Part shown: positions 1 through 8,772 of the stretch, one piece after another
How positions within the stretch are numbered: the stretch's first letter is position 1
Layout of the letters: each line of letters starts with the position of its first letter
Assembly: GCA_900757195.1 (NCBI GenBank)
Contig: CAAEMZ010000001.1
Coordinates: 1 to 51,991, forward strand
Origin: Lachnospiraceae bacterium
Lineage (GTDB): Bacteria > Bacillota > Clostridia > Lachnospirales > Lachnospiraceae
Reading direction: 5' to 3'
Length of the DNA stretch: 51,991 nt
Program-made: the position numbers and the translations under genes
Notes under the pieces: model-generated
Databases searched by the model: none
Seen by the model: only the letters and a program-made list of their open reading frames with translations
Told to the model about the DNA's origin: nothing

Positions 1-303
1 ATAGCGGGCAAAGTCATTGGCCGTCCCAACGGAAATGACCGCGAGGGGCGTCTGACTTCCGCCCGCCATCAGGCCGTTGACCACATCATTGATGGTTCCG
101 TCGCCGCCCACAGCCACAAGAAAATCATATTCGCCCTTTCCGATATCCCGCGCTTCCCGAAGGGCGTCCCCCTCATGCTGGGTATAGACCACATGAATCT
201 GTTCAACCACCTGGTTCAGCACCAGACAGCCCACAACACTCTCAATACTCTTTAAAAAATTTTGTTTTCCGGATGAAGGATTGATGATAAATTTAGCCTT
301 CAT
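1..303 (-). CDS. Diacylglycerol/lipid kinase (YegS/DgkB family), N-terminal part only
   Basis: The minus strand from an ATG at 303 reads MKAKFIINPSSGKQNFLKSI, then VAVGGDGTINDVVNGLM, then SVGTANDFAR, and runs off the left edge of the window. The N-terminal NPSSGK and the GGDGT nucleotide-binding loop are the signature of the DAGK catalytic domain, which phosphorylates diacylglycerol or related lipids with ATP at the cytoplasmic membrane face. About 100 residues are visible of a family that is usually near 300. The start overlaps the stop of the upstream exonuclease gene by 11 bp, so the two are probably co-transcribed and translationally coupled. The lipid substrate cannot be told from this fragment. 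Confidence 0.88.
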   Translation of the reverse strand, partial: MKAKFIINPSSGKQNFLKSIESVVGCLVLNQVVEQIHVVYTQHEGDALREARDIGKGEYDFLVAVGGDGTINDVVNGLMAGGSQTPLAVISVGTANDFARY

Positions 304-1258
304 GCACACCCTCCCTGTGCCGTTTTTCCTGACGCTTCTGGCGTACCTCTTCCTTCATGGCTTCGATATGCTCCGCATCTTCACCGTCAATAAGCCGCAG
401 GGTCTTGACGACAAAAATCTTTTCCGCATCGGTCTTTTTCAACCGGATTTTCCCCCGGATATATCCGTGTTCCGGACATTCCGCCAGACAATAATAGGTC
501 CGGTTTTTTCCTGAAAACCAGCGAATCCGTTTCAGCGCCGTTTTTCCGCACTTATAACACCGCGTCGTCCGCACCTCCCGGTCGGCCATGGCGGCTTCTT
601 TTGTTTCAAATTCCTTGGATACATATTTCGCATACGTATCATAAACCAGCTTAATTTCCTCTTTACGGTTCTTCGGATTCTGATAATAATCCATCGTATA
701 CCAGCGCTTTGCTTCTTCTTTATCCATCCCCGCAAAGATCGCCGCTGTATATTCCGCATCGCAAATGGCCCTGTGGAAATCCTTCTTTTTCTCCATCCGG
801 AGATAGTCGATCGCATGTTCCAGAGACATCACACTGTTTTCCTCATCGTAAAAGATTCGGAACAGTTTCTGTACGTTATAATATTTAATCGGCCCCGGAA
901 GCAGGTTTTCCAGATGATAAAACTTCATATTTCTCTGCAATTCCAGTAAATCCAGGTTCCCCCAGGTACAAAACATATAGTCTTTGCCGCACCACAGCAT
1001 AAAATCCTCAAGAACCTTCGGAAACCGGGCTCCATGATTCAGGTCCTTTTCCGTAATCCCTGTCAGGCTTTTTGTCACATGATGCATCTTTCGATAAACC
1101 TTCGGTTTAATCACTTCACTGAACCGGTCAATCTCCCGCCCGTCCTCATCCAGCTTCACCGCGCCGATTTCGATAATTTCAAAAGGCAGGCGCTTATTTG
1201 AGGCGCTTTTCCCATAAGGTGATTGATTCCATTCAAAATCCACCACAATATATTCCAT
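293..1258 (-). CDS. DEDDh 3'-5' exonuclease (KapD/RNase T-like) with C-terminal zinc ribbon
   Basis: The protein opens with MEYIVVDFEWNQ, which carries the first Asp and Glu of the DEDD exonuclease fold. CTWGNLDL in the middle and HRAICDAEYTAAIFAG supply the remaining acidic residues and the catalytic His, so this is the DEDDh type that trims RNA or DNA from the 3' end. After about residue 230 a segment with CYKCGK and, 20 to 30 residues on, two more cysteines (YYCLAECPEHGY) looks like a zinc ribbon, followed by a basic tail rich in Lys and Arg. That tail would suit RNA binding. A GTG codon at 1273 is an alternative start; ATG 1258 was chosen because the motif begins there. The substrate is unknown; KapD-like and oligoribonuclease-like roles are both possible. 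Confidence 0.8.
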   Translation of the reverse strand: MEYIVVDFEWNQSPYGKSASNKRLPFEIIEIGAVKLDEDGREIDRFSEVIKPKVYRKMHHVTKSLTGITEKDLNHGARFPKVLEDFMLWCGKDYMFCTWGNLDLLELQRNMKFYHLENLLPGPIKYYNVQKLFRIFYDEENSVMSLEHAIDYLRMEKKKDFHRAICDAEYTAAIFAGMDKEEAKRWYTMDYYQNPKNRKEEIKLVYDTYAKYVSKEFETKEAAMADREVRTTRCYKCGKTALKRIRWFSGKNRTYYCLAECPEHGYIRGKIRLKKTDAEKIFVVKTLRLIDGEDAEHIEAMKEEVRQKRQEKRHREGVHEG

Positions 1259-1340
1259 AATAATCTGTCTCACTCTCTAAGTAACATTCTTTATCATTAT
1301 ATCATATGTTATCTGTATCCGCGAGGATTTATCTTTAGAT

Positions 1341-1373
1341 AAAAAAAAGGAAAACAGCCGCTAAACTGTTTCC
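1341..1373 (-). terminator. Intrinsic terminator after the glycosyltransferase gene
   Basis: Read on the minus strand, GGGAAACAG and CTGTTTTCC flank an 8-base loop and are followed by eight T residues. It sits 17 bp past the stop codon of the glycosyltransferase gene and separates it from the exonuclease gene. Confidence 0.8.
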
Positions 1374-1389
1374 CAATCTTTCAGAACCC

Positions 1390-2646
1390 TTACTGTCCTT
1401 TAATCTGGTTCGCGCTGACAACCACCGAATGTGGAATCGGCTTCCAGTTAATCTTCTTAAATACTGCCACAATGGAAATCGGCAGATACGTAAACATGAA
1501 TAATGGAAATGTAAATAAATACATAATCTTTTTCTGCGGGCTGCAGTAAATCCGCTTCCATTCCGAAAGGGTCGTCAGCAGTCCCATCACGAAAAACGAA
1601 ATATATGAAGCAACAACCGAGTAAGCGGCCAGAGACATTAAGACATCCATCACCACTTTACCGCTGCCGTCTCCGACGATCAATGCGCTGACACAGGCCA
1701 TAAGGATCGCCGCTGTAACCAGCAGTCCCGGAAGCAATGTCATAAACATGTCGTAGCAGGAGAACTTGAATTCCGTAAAGACTTTCTTCATCAGTTCTTT
1801 TCCATAGCGGAAGAATACCTGATAAAATCCCTTTGACCAGCGCAGACGCTGATTCCATGAATCAATAAACCGTACCGGCTGTTCATCGTAGAACATGGCG
1901 TCGGCACAATATCCGATCTTATCACCACGGATGATATTTTCTGTTGAAAACTGGATATCCTCTGTCAGCAGGAAGCAGTTCCAGCCGTTATTCCGGTTGA
2001 TAATATCTTTATGAACCAGAAAACCCGTACCGGAAACAAGACAGCTTGATCCGAGGATCATCCGGGCATTGTTTAAATACCGGGCTTCCCGTAAAAACCA
2101 GAGGCCATAACCGGAGGTAATCCAGTTATCGCTGTAGTTTTTAGAATTCCGGTAGCTTGTCACAAGCGCATAGCCGTTATCAAAAACCGTATTCATCTGT
2201 GTAATATAATCTTTCTCAAGAACATTATCCGCGTCAAAAATGAAGAAGCCTTCATAGTATTCCGGACCGTACTGCTGCTTGATCCGTCCGAGCAGATAGT
2301 TTAAAGCATATCCTTTGCCCTTTTCTTCCTGATTAAAACGTTCAAAGACAATCGCTCCCGCCGCTCTTGCAGCGTCTGCGGTATCGTCCGTACAATTGTC
2401 TGCAACAACAAACACATCCACCAGCTCGGAAGGATAATTTTGATTCCTTATACTCTCGATCAGATGTGCGATCACCGCACTTTCGTTTCGTGCGGATATA
2501 AGTACGCCATATCGATGCTGTTTTTTCGCCGTAAACCGTTTTGGCTTGCAAAACAGTCCGACCAGCATATAAATGGTCTGATATAAATACAATAAAACAA
2601 ATATGCGAAGTATGCATACAATAATAGTATCCAGTGTACCACCCAT
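1390..2646 (-). CDS. Membrane glycosyltransferase, family 2 (processive synthase-like)
   Basis: About 418 residues. An N-terminal membrane helix (VCILRIFVLLYLYQTIYML) is followed by a GT-A catalytic domain: VLISARNESAVIAHLIESI, VADNCTDDT, the metal-binding FIFDADNVL (DxD), LTEDIQFS (the catalytic ED) and QRLRW. QRLRW marks processive synthases such as those making poly-N-acetylglucosamine, cellulose or hyaluronan. Three or four C-terminal helices follow (LLPGLLVTAAILMACVSALI and two more), so the chain may be pushed across the membrane as it is made. ATG 2646 was chosen over GTG 2655 because AAAGGTG lies 6 bases upstream. The gene is monocistronic by context, with its own promoter candidate and terminator. 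The sugar and product are not deducible. Confidence 0.85.
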   Translation of the reverse strand: MGGTLDTIIVCILRIFVLLYLYQTIYMLVGLFCKPKRFTAKKQHRYGVLISARNESAVIAHLIESIRNQNYPSELVDVFVVADNCTDDTADAARAAGAIVFERFNQEEKGKGYALNYLLGRIKQQYGPEYYEGFFIFDADNVLEKDYITQMNTVFDNGYALVTSYRNSKNYSDNWITSGYGLWFLREARYLNNARMILGSSCLVSGTGFLVHKDIINRNNGWNCFLLTEDIQFSTENIIRGDKIGYCADAMFYDEQPVRFIDSWNQRLRWSKGFYQVFFRYGKELMKKVFTEFKFSCYDMFMTLLPGLLVTAAILMACVSALIVGDGSGKVVMDVLMSLAAYSVVASYISFFVMGLLTTLSEWKRIYCSPQKKIMYLFTFPLFMFTYLPISIVAVFKKINWKPIPHSVVVSANQIKGQ

Positions 2647-2711
2647 AAAAATCACCTTTTACATCCCTTTAATCTTAATTAATACATTCTTAATATAAAT
2701 ACTCCTTGGAT

Positions 2712-2739
2712 AGTATATCACTTTCCTATTATTTGTCTA
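2712..2739 (-). promoter_or_regulatory. Candidate promoter of the glycosyltransferase gene
   Basis: Minus strand TAGACA, 16 bases, TATACT, about 65 bases before the ATG at 2646. The -35 is a moderate match. The rest of the 210-bp divergent gap (2656-2865) is AT-rich; a TATAAT at 2819-2824 on the plus strand may be the -10 for the DUF1015 gene, but no good -35 goes with it. Confidence 0.45.
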
Positions 2740-2865
2740 TGGACTAATTTATAAAAAATTCTTAAATTTTTCCAACTTTTTTCGTCACAGACAACAATTC
2801 CCGGCTCAATTATGCTAATATAATTACATATATCCAAAATACACGACTTTATTCAGGAGGATAAC

Positions 2866-4107
2866 ATGGCAGTATTAAAACCTTTTGCAGCCGTCCGCCC
2901 GGTGCCGTCTCTGGTGCGTCAGGTCGCCGCGCTGCCCTATGATGTAATGAACAGTGACGAAGCCCGTGAAATGGTTCGTGACAACCCCTATTCTTTTCTG
3001 CACGTTGATAAGGCTGAAATCGACCTGGACCCGTCTGTCGATCCCTACGATGACCAGGTTTATGCCAAAGCTGCGGATACATTAAAGCGGATGCGTGCGG
3101 ACGGTATTTATATCCAGGATGAAAAACCATGCCTGTACATCTACCGGGAAACGATGCTCGGCCGTGTTCAGACCGGAATTGTCGGCTGTACATCCATTGA
3201 CGATTACGCCGAAAATATCATTAAAAAACATGAAATGACCCGCGCCGAAAAAGAAGCGGACCGGATCCGCCATGTCGATACCTGTGATGCCAATACCGGC
3301 CCTATTTTTCTGACCTATCCTGCCAGCCGCAGGATTACAGACCGGATGAACGCCTGGGCCGACAGCCACACCCCGGTTTACGACTTCACCTCCGGGGATG
3401 ATGTCAGCCATACCCTCTGGGTCATTGACGATGATAAAACGATCCTCGAATTTCAGAAGGACTTTGAAGCGACCCCTTATTTATATATTGCCGACGGACA
3501 CCATCGCGCCGCATCGGCCTTTCATGTCGGTATGAAACGGCGTGAGGAACATCCGGACTATACCGGAAATGAAGCGTTTAATTTCTTTCTCTCCGTACTT
3601 TTTCCGGATGAACAGCTTCATATCTGGCCTTATAACCGTTATGTCCACGATCTGAACGGCCTCACCGATGCCGCTTTTTTATCCGCTCTCGAAACATGTT
3701 TCGAAGTCGGCCCGGTATCCGAACCTTTTGAACCGGAAACCAGACATCAGACCGGCATGTATCTGAATGGACAGTGGTACTGCTTATCCATGAAACCGGG
3801 TACATACGATGAAAACGATCCGGTGGAACGGCTGGACGTATCCATTCTTCAGAAAAATCTCCTCGAACCGGTGCTTGGCATCGAAGATCCACGGACGAGT
3901 CCGCGCATTGACTTTATCGGCGGCATCCGCGGCCTTTCAGAGCTGGAACGCCTTGTCGACGAAAACCGCGGCGTGGCTTTTGCCATGTATCCGACCACAT
4001 TGGATGATCTGATGCATATTGCCGATTCCGGCAAGGTCATGCCGCCAAAATCCACCTGGTTTGAGCCGAAGCTCCGAAGCGGTATTTTCATCCATGAGCT
4101 TTCTTAA
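2866..4107 (+). CDS. DUF1015 family protein
   Basis: The start is fixed by AGGAGG six bases before the ATG. The N-terminal MAVLKPFAAVRPVP, ALPYDVM, NPYSFLHVDKAEIDL, KHEMTRAEKEADRIRHVD and the later YIADGHHRAASAF are the conserved blocks of DUF1015, a soluble cytoplasmic family found widely in Firmicutes and Thermotogae. The 413-residue length is normal. The His-rich GHHRAAS block looks like a binding or catalytic site, but no reaction is firmly assigned. In many genomes the family lies beside serine-biosynthesis genes (serA, serC); neither is adjacent here, so that link is not supported locally. The gene stands alone between a divergent promoter region and a bidirectional terminator. Confidence 0.85.
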   Translation: MAVLKPFAAVRPVPSLVRQVAALPYDVMNSDEAREMVRDNPYSFLHVDKAEIDLDPSVDPYDDQVYAKAADTLKRMRADGIYIQDEKPCLYIYRETMLGRVQTGIVGCTSIDDYAENIIKKHEMTRAEKEADRIRHVDTCDANTGPIFLTYPASRRITDRMNAWADSHTPVYDFTSGDDVSHTLWVIDDDKTILEFQKDFEATPYLYIADGHHRAASAFHVGMKRREEHPDYTGNEAFNFFLSVLFPDEQLHIWPYNRYVHDLNGLTDAAFLSALETCFEVGPVSEPFEPETRHQTGMYLNGQWYCLSMKPGTYDENDPVERLDVSILQKNLLEPVLGIEDPRTSPRIDFIGGIRGLSELERLVDENRGVAFAMYPTTLDDLMHIADSGKVMPPKSTWFEPKLRSGIFIHELS

Positions 4108-4134
4108 CGGACCGCTTTATTTACATTCAACGTC

Positions 4135-4180
4135 AAAGGACGGAGTGTTCTCTGCGATGCCTGCAGTCACTCCGTCCTTT
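4135..4180. terminator. Bidirectional terminator between DUF1015 gene and kdpE
   Basis: A 13-bp perfect stem (AAAGGACGGAGTG with CACTCCGTCCTTT) around a 20-base loop lies between two convergent genes, abutting the kdpE stop. T or A runs on each side allow it to serve both strands. Confidence 0.8.
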
Positions 4181-4181
4181 C

Positions 4182-4883
4182 TTATACCGTTTTCATCATC
4201 CGGTATCCGACACCGATATGGGTCTGGATATACTGGGGTGAATTCGGATTTTTTTCAATTTTCTTTCGCAGCGTAGCCATAAAGACCCGGAGCGAAGCGA
4301 TATCATTTTCCCAGCTGCTGCCCCAGATCTGCTGTGTAATATAGGTATGGGTCAGCACTTTTCCCACATTTCTTGCCAGCAGACACAGCAGCTTATATTC
4401 GATCGGCGTCAGATGCAGCTCCTCGCCGTCCAGATAGGCGCATCCGGCGGCATAGTCCACCCGGAGATTTCCATTCTGAAACACCGGAGATTCCGTCGCC
4501 GGATCGTTCTGCATCACAGAAAGACGCCGCTGTGTCACACGAAGTCTGGCCAGAAGCTCTTCCACAGAAAAGGGTTTCGTCAGATAATCATCGGCTCCCG
4601 CATCCAAAGCATCGATTTTATCCCGGTCTTCGCTCCGCGCGCTGATAACGATAATCGGAACATTGGACCACGTACGGATCTTTTTAATCACTTCCACACC
4701 GTCTATATCCGGCAGCCCCAGATCCAGAAGAATAATATCCGGATTGTGGGACGACGCCTCCATAATCGCAGATTCCCCATTGGCCGCCGTCAGATAACGG
4801 TAATCATGGGCTTTCAGTGTAGTCGTCATCAGATTCCGCACCGGTGCGTCATCCTCGACAATTAAAATCAATAATTTATTCAT
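4182..4883 (-). CDS. kdpE: Response regulator KdpE (OmpR family)
   Basis: 233 residues. The receiver domain shows the acid pair EDD at 10-12, the phospho-acceptor Asp in LLDLGLPD at about residue 54, and Lys in LTKPF at about 103. The C-terminal half is an OmpR-type winged helix (LTPIEYKLLCLLARNVGKV, then THIGVGYRMMKTV). The start at ATG 4883 is set by MNKLLILIVEDD and overlaps the kdpD stop by 8 bp; a longer open frame upstream lies wholly inside kdpD and is not used. It is the partner of the KdpD sensor just upstream and would bind kdp promoter DNA when phosphorylated under potassium limitation or osmotic stress. It is the last gene of the potassium cluster, ending at a terminator. Confidence 0.95.
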   Translation of the reverse strand: MNKLLILIVEDDAPVRNLMTTTLKAHDYRYLTAANGESAIMEASSHNPDIILLDLGLPDIDGVEVIKKIRTWSNVPIIVISARSEDRDKIDALDAGADDYLTKPFSVEELLARLRVTQRRLSVMQNDPATESPVFQNGNLRVDYAAGCAYLDGEELHLTPIEYKLLCLLARNVGKVLTHTYITQQIWGSSWENDIASLRVFMATLRKKIEKNPNSPQYIQTHIGVGYRMMKTV

Positions 4884-7575
4884 GCAGAAAAACCTCCCCT
4901 GCCGGTAATGTAAATGTAAATATGGTTCCATGAGGTTTATGATCCGATACGGAAATTTCACCGCCATGGGCATTGACAATGGATTTACAGAGGGAAAGTC
5001 CCAGGCCGAGACTCCGCCGGCTGTCAGCGATTTTATTCGCCCCGCTGTAAAACATATCAAAGACATGGGCCTTTACCTCATCGGAAATCCCCGGTCCGTT
5101 GTCCGCAATACTTACAACGACCTGATTCTGTCTCTTCTCCGTAAAAATTTTTATTTCCGATCCCTTCGGCGTGTACTTAATGGCATTGTCCACGATATTG
5201 ATAACGACCTGTACGATCAGCCGGGCATCCACCTTTGCGAGAATGAATTCCTCACTGCTGTCCACCGAAATTTCATGTTCGACACTTTTCCGGTTGACAT
5301 GATGCAGCGCTTCCGTAATCACTTCATCCATCAGCTCCGCCGATATATTCAGATTCATCCGCCCTTCCTCGATCCGTGTCACCGCCAGAAGATTTTCAAC
5401 CAGATTGATGAGCCACATGGAATCATCATAAATATCTGTATACATCTGCTGCTTTGTCAGCCCGTCGAAATTTTCTCCGTTAGACAGCAGATTGCTCGCA
5501 TTTCCTGAGATGGACGTCAGCGGTGTCCGCAGATCGTGGGAAATCGCCCGAAGCAGATTGGCCCGAAGCTGTTCATTTTTCGCCATAATCGCCGCCGCCT
5601 CTTTTTCCCGGGCATTCTGGGCATTTTCCAGGGCAAGGGCACACTCGCCGAGAATGGAAAGCAGAACGCTGTTTTCGAAAACATCCAGCGGCTTCTCACC
5701 GATAACGATGCCGACGACGCCATAAACCCGGCTGTTGACCCGTATCGCCAGATACAGGCATCTGGCGCCGGAAAGCGTATCCGTTGTCGCCCCCGCATGT
5801 TTATTATTTTTCAGTACCCATAATGCGGCGGCCTTCTCACTTTCGGAAACACATTCTTCATCGACCGGATCTTCACCGGCCGGAAAAACCCCCGGCGTAT
5901 TCAGCTCGCCCTTTTCCGCGAGATAGACCACGATATCTCTGCCCAGCAGCTTTGTCATCTGACTTGCCGCCGCTGTGACGATCTGGTCTCTGTCGCCGGA
6001 CTGCTGCAGAAGCTGATTGGTATCGAACAGTACCTTGGTCCGGTAGGCCGCCTGAACCGCCTGTTTTGCATGACTTTTAAGCTTTGAAGCCAGAGAGCCG
6101 GATATGAAGGCAACCACAAACATGATGACAAAGGTTGCCGTATAGTCTTTATCATAGGCGCGGAACGTAAATTTCGGCACCGTGAAAAAGAAATTAAATA
6201 TCAGCACGCTGACCATCGAAGAAATAAGGCTGTAGGCCCGGTGATTTGTAACCACCGATGTAATCAGCACTCCGAGAATATAAACCATAATGATATTGGC
6301 TTCGGTAAAGCCCAGTCTCAAAAAGGTATATCCGATCAGCGTCGTCAAAAGCAGTATCAAAATACTTTTACATATATCTTCAAAGGACAGCGCCAGACCA
6401 TGGGGCCCTTTCTTCTTCTGTCCCCGGTAACCCGGGCTGGCATTATTATCCGGAATAATATGAATGTCCAGATTCGGCACATTGGCGATCAGTTTATCGG
6501 TCAGTGTCGGTTTTCCAAACAGATGCCGCCGTGCCACGGTACTCCGCCCGATAACGATTTTCGACACGGCGGAAAGCCGTGCAAATTCAGCGATCTGAAG
6601 CGATACATCGTCGCCGTACACCGTCTCCACCGCTGCGCCGAGCTGCTGGGCCAGGCGGATATTCGCCCGAAGCCGCTTTTTATCTTCATCGCTCATCTCC
6701 GGAAATTCCGGTGTTTCTACAAACAGCGCTGTAAACTCGCTTCGAAACGCACTGGCCATCCGGGCCGCCGTACGGATAATTTTGGCATTGGACGGCGCCG
6801 ATGACAGACAGACGAGCACATGCTCATCGGTATGATAATCGCCGTGCTTTTTAATCCGGGCGCTTTCCGTAAGAAGATTCACCCGTTCCGCACACCGGCG
6901 CAGCGCCATTTCCCGCAGCGCCGTCAGGTTATCCACCGTAAAAAAGTTCTGCACGGCCTGCTCCGCCTGGGTCTCTTTATAGACGTCGCCGCTGTTCAGC
7001 CGCTGCGTCAGTTCCTTCGGTTCGATATCCACCAGTTCGACCTGATCCGCATCATCAAACACCGAATCGGGAATCCGTTCCCGGACCACCACGCCCGTAA
7101 TCGATGCCACGGTATCATTCAGACTTTCAATATGCTGGACGTTCACCGTCGTATAAACATCGATCCCTGCCTGAAGCAGTTCTTCCACATCCTGATACCG
7201 CTTCGCATGACGGCAGCCCTCCGCATTCGTATGGGCCAGCTCATCCACCAGAATAAGCTGGGGCTTTCGCCGGATCGCCGCGTCCAGGTCAAATTCCCTT
7301 AAAGTTATATCCCCATGCCGGACAGACAGCTTCGGTATCTGTTCCAGCCCCTCCGCCAAAGCGGACGTCCGGGGCCTCGCATGGGGTTCAATATATCCGG
7401 CCACAACGTCGATGCCCCGTTCCTTTGCGGCATGGGCCGCTTCCAGCATCGAATAGGTTTTGCCGACGCCTGCGGCATAACCGAAAAATATTTTTAAATG
7501 GCCTTTATCGTTCAATTGTTCTTCCCGATGAATCGCTTTCAGAAGCTGATCGGGATTTTGTCTCCGGGATTCCAT
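4876..7575 (-). CDS. kdpD: Sensor histidine kinase KdpD
   Basis: 899 residues with the full KdpD layout. An N-terminal KdpD domain carries the Walker A GYAAGVGKT at 32-40 and LILVDELAHTN. A universal-stress-like domain follows, including HVLVCLSSAPSNAKIIR and VIGRSTVARR. Next come four closely spaced membrane helices beginning ILILLLTTLIGYTFLRLG, a GAF-like segment, the H-box AISHDLRTPLTS at about residue 675, and an ATPase domain with NIVDNAIKY, DNGPGIS and GLGLSLC. It senses potassium and turgor, and phosphorylates KdpE. The stress-like domain is a known c-di-AMP target in Firmicutes KdpD; that is family knowledge, not seen here. ATG 7575 follows GGGGGTG at 6 bases; ATG 7596, which overlaps the upstream stop as TAATG, is an alternative. 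Confidence 0.95.
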   Translation of the reverse strand: MESRRQNPDQLLKAIHREEQLNDKGHLKIFFGYAAGVGKTYSMLEAAHAAKERGIDVVAGYIEPHARPRTSALAEGLEQIPKLSVRHGDITLREFDLDAAIRRKPQLILVDELAHTNAEGCRHAKRYQDVEELLQAGIDVYTTVNVQHIESLNDTVASITGVVVRERIPDSVFDDADQVELVDIEPKELTQRLNSGDVYKETQAEQAVQNFFTVDNLTALREMALRRCAERVNLLTESARIKKHGDYHTDEHVLVCLSSAPSNAKIIRTAARMASAFRSEFTALFVETPEFPEMSDEDKKRLRANIRLAQQLGAAVETVYGDDVSLQIAEFARLSAVSKIVIGRSTVARRHLFGKPTLTDKLIANVPNLDIHIIPDNNASPGYRGQKKKGPHGLALSFEDICKSILILLLTTLIGYTFLRLGFTEANIIMVYILGVLITSVVTNHRAYSLISSMVSVLIFNFFFTVPKFTFRAYDKDYTATFVIMFVVAFISGSLASKLKSHAKQAVQAAYRTKVLFDTNQLLQQSGDRDQIVTAAASQMTKLLGRDIVVYLAEKGELNTPGVFPAGEDPVDEECVSESEKAAALWVLKNNKHAGATTDTLSGARCLYLAIRVNSRVYGVVGIVIGEKPLDVFENSVLLSILGECALALENAQNAREKEAAAIMAKNEQLRANLLRAISHDLRTPLTSISGNASNLLSNGENFDGLTKQQMYTDIYDDSMWLINLVENLLAVTRIEEGRMNLNISAELMDEVITEALHHVNRKSVEHEISVDSSEEFILAKVDARLIVQVVINIVDNAIKYTPKGSEIKIFTEKRQNQVVVSIADNGPGISDEVKAHVFDMFYSGANKIADSRRSLGLGLSLCKSIVNAHGGEISVSDHKPHGTIFTFTLPAGEVFLHE

Positions 7576-7595
7576 TCCTTCACCCCCATGGCTCA

Positions 7596-8066
7596 TTATA
7601 ACATACCTGCCATATCCCTGCCATCTTCTTCCTGTGCCGCGCACCCAAGCAGACAGGAGGCGAAACGGTCTGCATCATTCGGAAATCCATTTTCCGGCCA
7701 GAGTACCTGTTTCATCGATACATGGACACTGTTACAGCCGCCGTAAGCGCTGACGTCCACATCCTCCGGCAAAATCGCCACATCCGCCATGCCCTTGCTG
7801 AGACGGTTTAAGACCGCCTCACAGCTTCCCGTGAATACCTGTACTTCCGTAGATTCATATAATTTTGAAAACTTATCCAGCGTTCCGGATATAGATTCCG
7901 CCATCAGCGGATTTCCAAGGGCGATCCGAAGACTGCCTTCCGTAGAATAAAAGCCGTTACGCACTTCTTTTTCATTTTTTTCAATAAAAACGCCGAATCG
8001 TTTCATCAGATAAAGTCCGAAAATAAATATAACACCGACGCCTGTCATCAATAAAAAGTTTCCCAT
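7596..8066 (-). CDS. Membrane-anchored protein with LysR ligand-domain-like region
   Basis: From ATG 8066 (AGGAGG 7 bases upstream) the protein is 156 residues: one membrane helix (FLLMTGVGVIFIFGLYLM) followed by Lys-Arg, so the rest should face the cytoplasm. The soluble part contains SLRIALGNPLMAESI, STEVQVFTGSCEAVLNRL and GMADVAILPEDVD, a pattern that resembles the first lobe of LysR-type or periplasmic-binding ligand domains, but without any helix-turn-helix. The same frame is open upstream to ATG 8129 inside the ktrA end and would add a second hydrophobic stretch (LILSGLFLAVFFAGG), so a two-helix hairpin form is possible. Sitting between ktrA and kdpD, it may sense a ligand for potassium uptake; this is inference. 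I know no named family for it. Confidence 0.75.
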   Translation of the reverse strand: MGNFLLMTGVGVIFIFGLYLMKRFGVFIEKNEKEVRNGFYSTEGSLRIALGNPLMAESISGTLDKFSKLYESTEVQVFTGSCEAVLNRLSKGMADVAILPEDVDVSAYGGCNSVHVSMKQVLWPENGFPNDADRFASCLLGCAAQEEDGRDMAGML

Positions 8067-8113
8067 TCGATCACCTCCTGCAAAGAATACCGCCAGAAAA
8101 AGCCCGCTCAGAA

Positions 8114-8761
8114 TTAAATATGGAAACATTTCTGTATATCCTTATTGCTTCCCAGGACAAGCATTGTTTCCTCCCCGGAAAGCAGCGTATCGGAAGAAAT
8201 TGTCATATTCAGTTTTCCTTCGGTTTTAATGGCCATAATATTAATATTGTATTTTTTCCGTATATCGATCTGCCCGATCGTTTTTCCTTCCCATGCTTTC
8301 GGCACGGTAATCTCGAAAATCGCATAGCCGTTATCCAGCTCGATATAGTCCAGAATACTGTCAGAGCTGTACCGGATCGCCGTCCAGTAAGCGAGCTGCT
8401 TTTCCGGATAAACGATTTCATCCGCGCCGTTGCGGAGAAGGAATTTGGCATGGACGTCTCTGGCCGCCCGGGACACCACCATTTTGGCCCCAAGCTCCTT
8501 TAACAGCGATGTCGTTTCCAGTGAACTCTGAAAATTGTGACCGATGGCGACAATACAGACATCAAAATTCCGCACGCCGAGGGAAACAAGAAAATCCTCG
8601 CTGGTACTGTCACCGATCTGGGCATTTGTGACGATTGCCATCACATCTTCCACTCTTTCTTCATCCTTATCGATCGCCATCACCTGATGACCGAGCGCGT
8701 TTAATTTAATCGCAATATGCTTTCCAAATCTTCCAAGACCAATCAATAATATCGACTTCAT
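8114..8761 (-). CDS. ktrA: Trk/Ktr potassium channel regulatory subunit (KtrA/TrkA, RCK domains)
   Basis: 215 residues, the usual length for KtrA. The N-terminal MKSILLIGLGRFGKHIAIKL is the GxGxxG nucleotide-binding loop of an RCK-N domain, followed by MAIDKDEERV (the acidic residue that grips the ribose) and DSTSEDFLVSLGV. The last 80 residues form an RCK-C domain (EITVPKAWEGKTIGQIDIRK, ending in MLVLGSNKDIQKC). It forms a cytoplasmic ring that gates the TrkH/KtrB pore in response to ATP/ADP or NADH; RCK-C in Firmicutes can also bind c-di-AMP. It starts 11 bp after the trkH stop with AAAGGAG before the ATG, so the two are an operon. Calling it ktrA rather than trkA rests on the single RCK unit. 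Confidence 0.92.
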   Translation of the reverse strand: MKSILLIGLGRFGKHIAIKLNALGHQVMAIDKDEERVEDVMAIVTNAQIGDSTSEDFLVSLGVRNFDVCIVAIGHNFQSSLETTSLLKELGAKMVVSRAARDVHAKFLLRNGADEIVYPEKQLAYWTAIRYSSDSILDYIELDNGYAIFEITVPKAWEGKTIGQIDIRKKYNINIMAIKTEGKLNMTISSDTLLSGEETMLVLGSNKDIQKCFHI

Positions 8762-8772
8762 AAATAACTCCT

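Noticed and set aside
4347..7302. Several open frames of 90-190 codons on the plus strand opposite kdpE and kdpD
   Set aside because: They are mirror frames of strongly conserved minus-strand genes, have no ribosome binding sites and encode Arg/His/Pro-rich sequences without known motifs.
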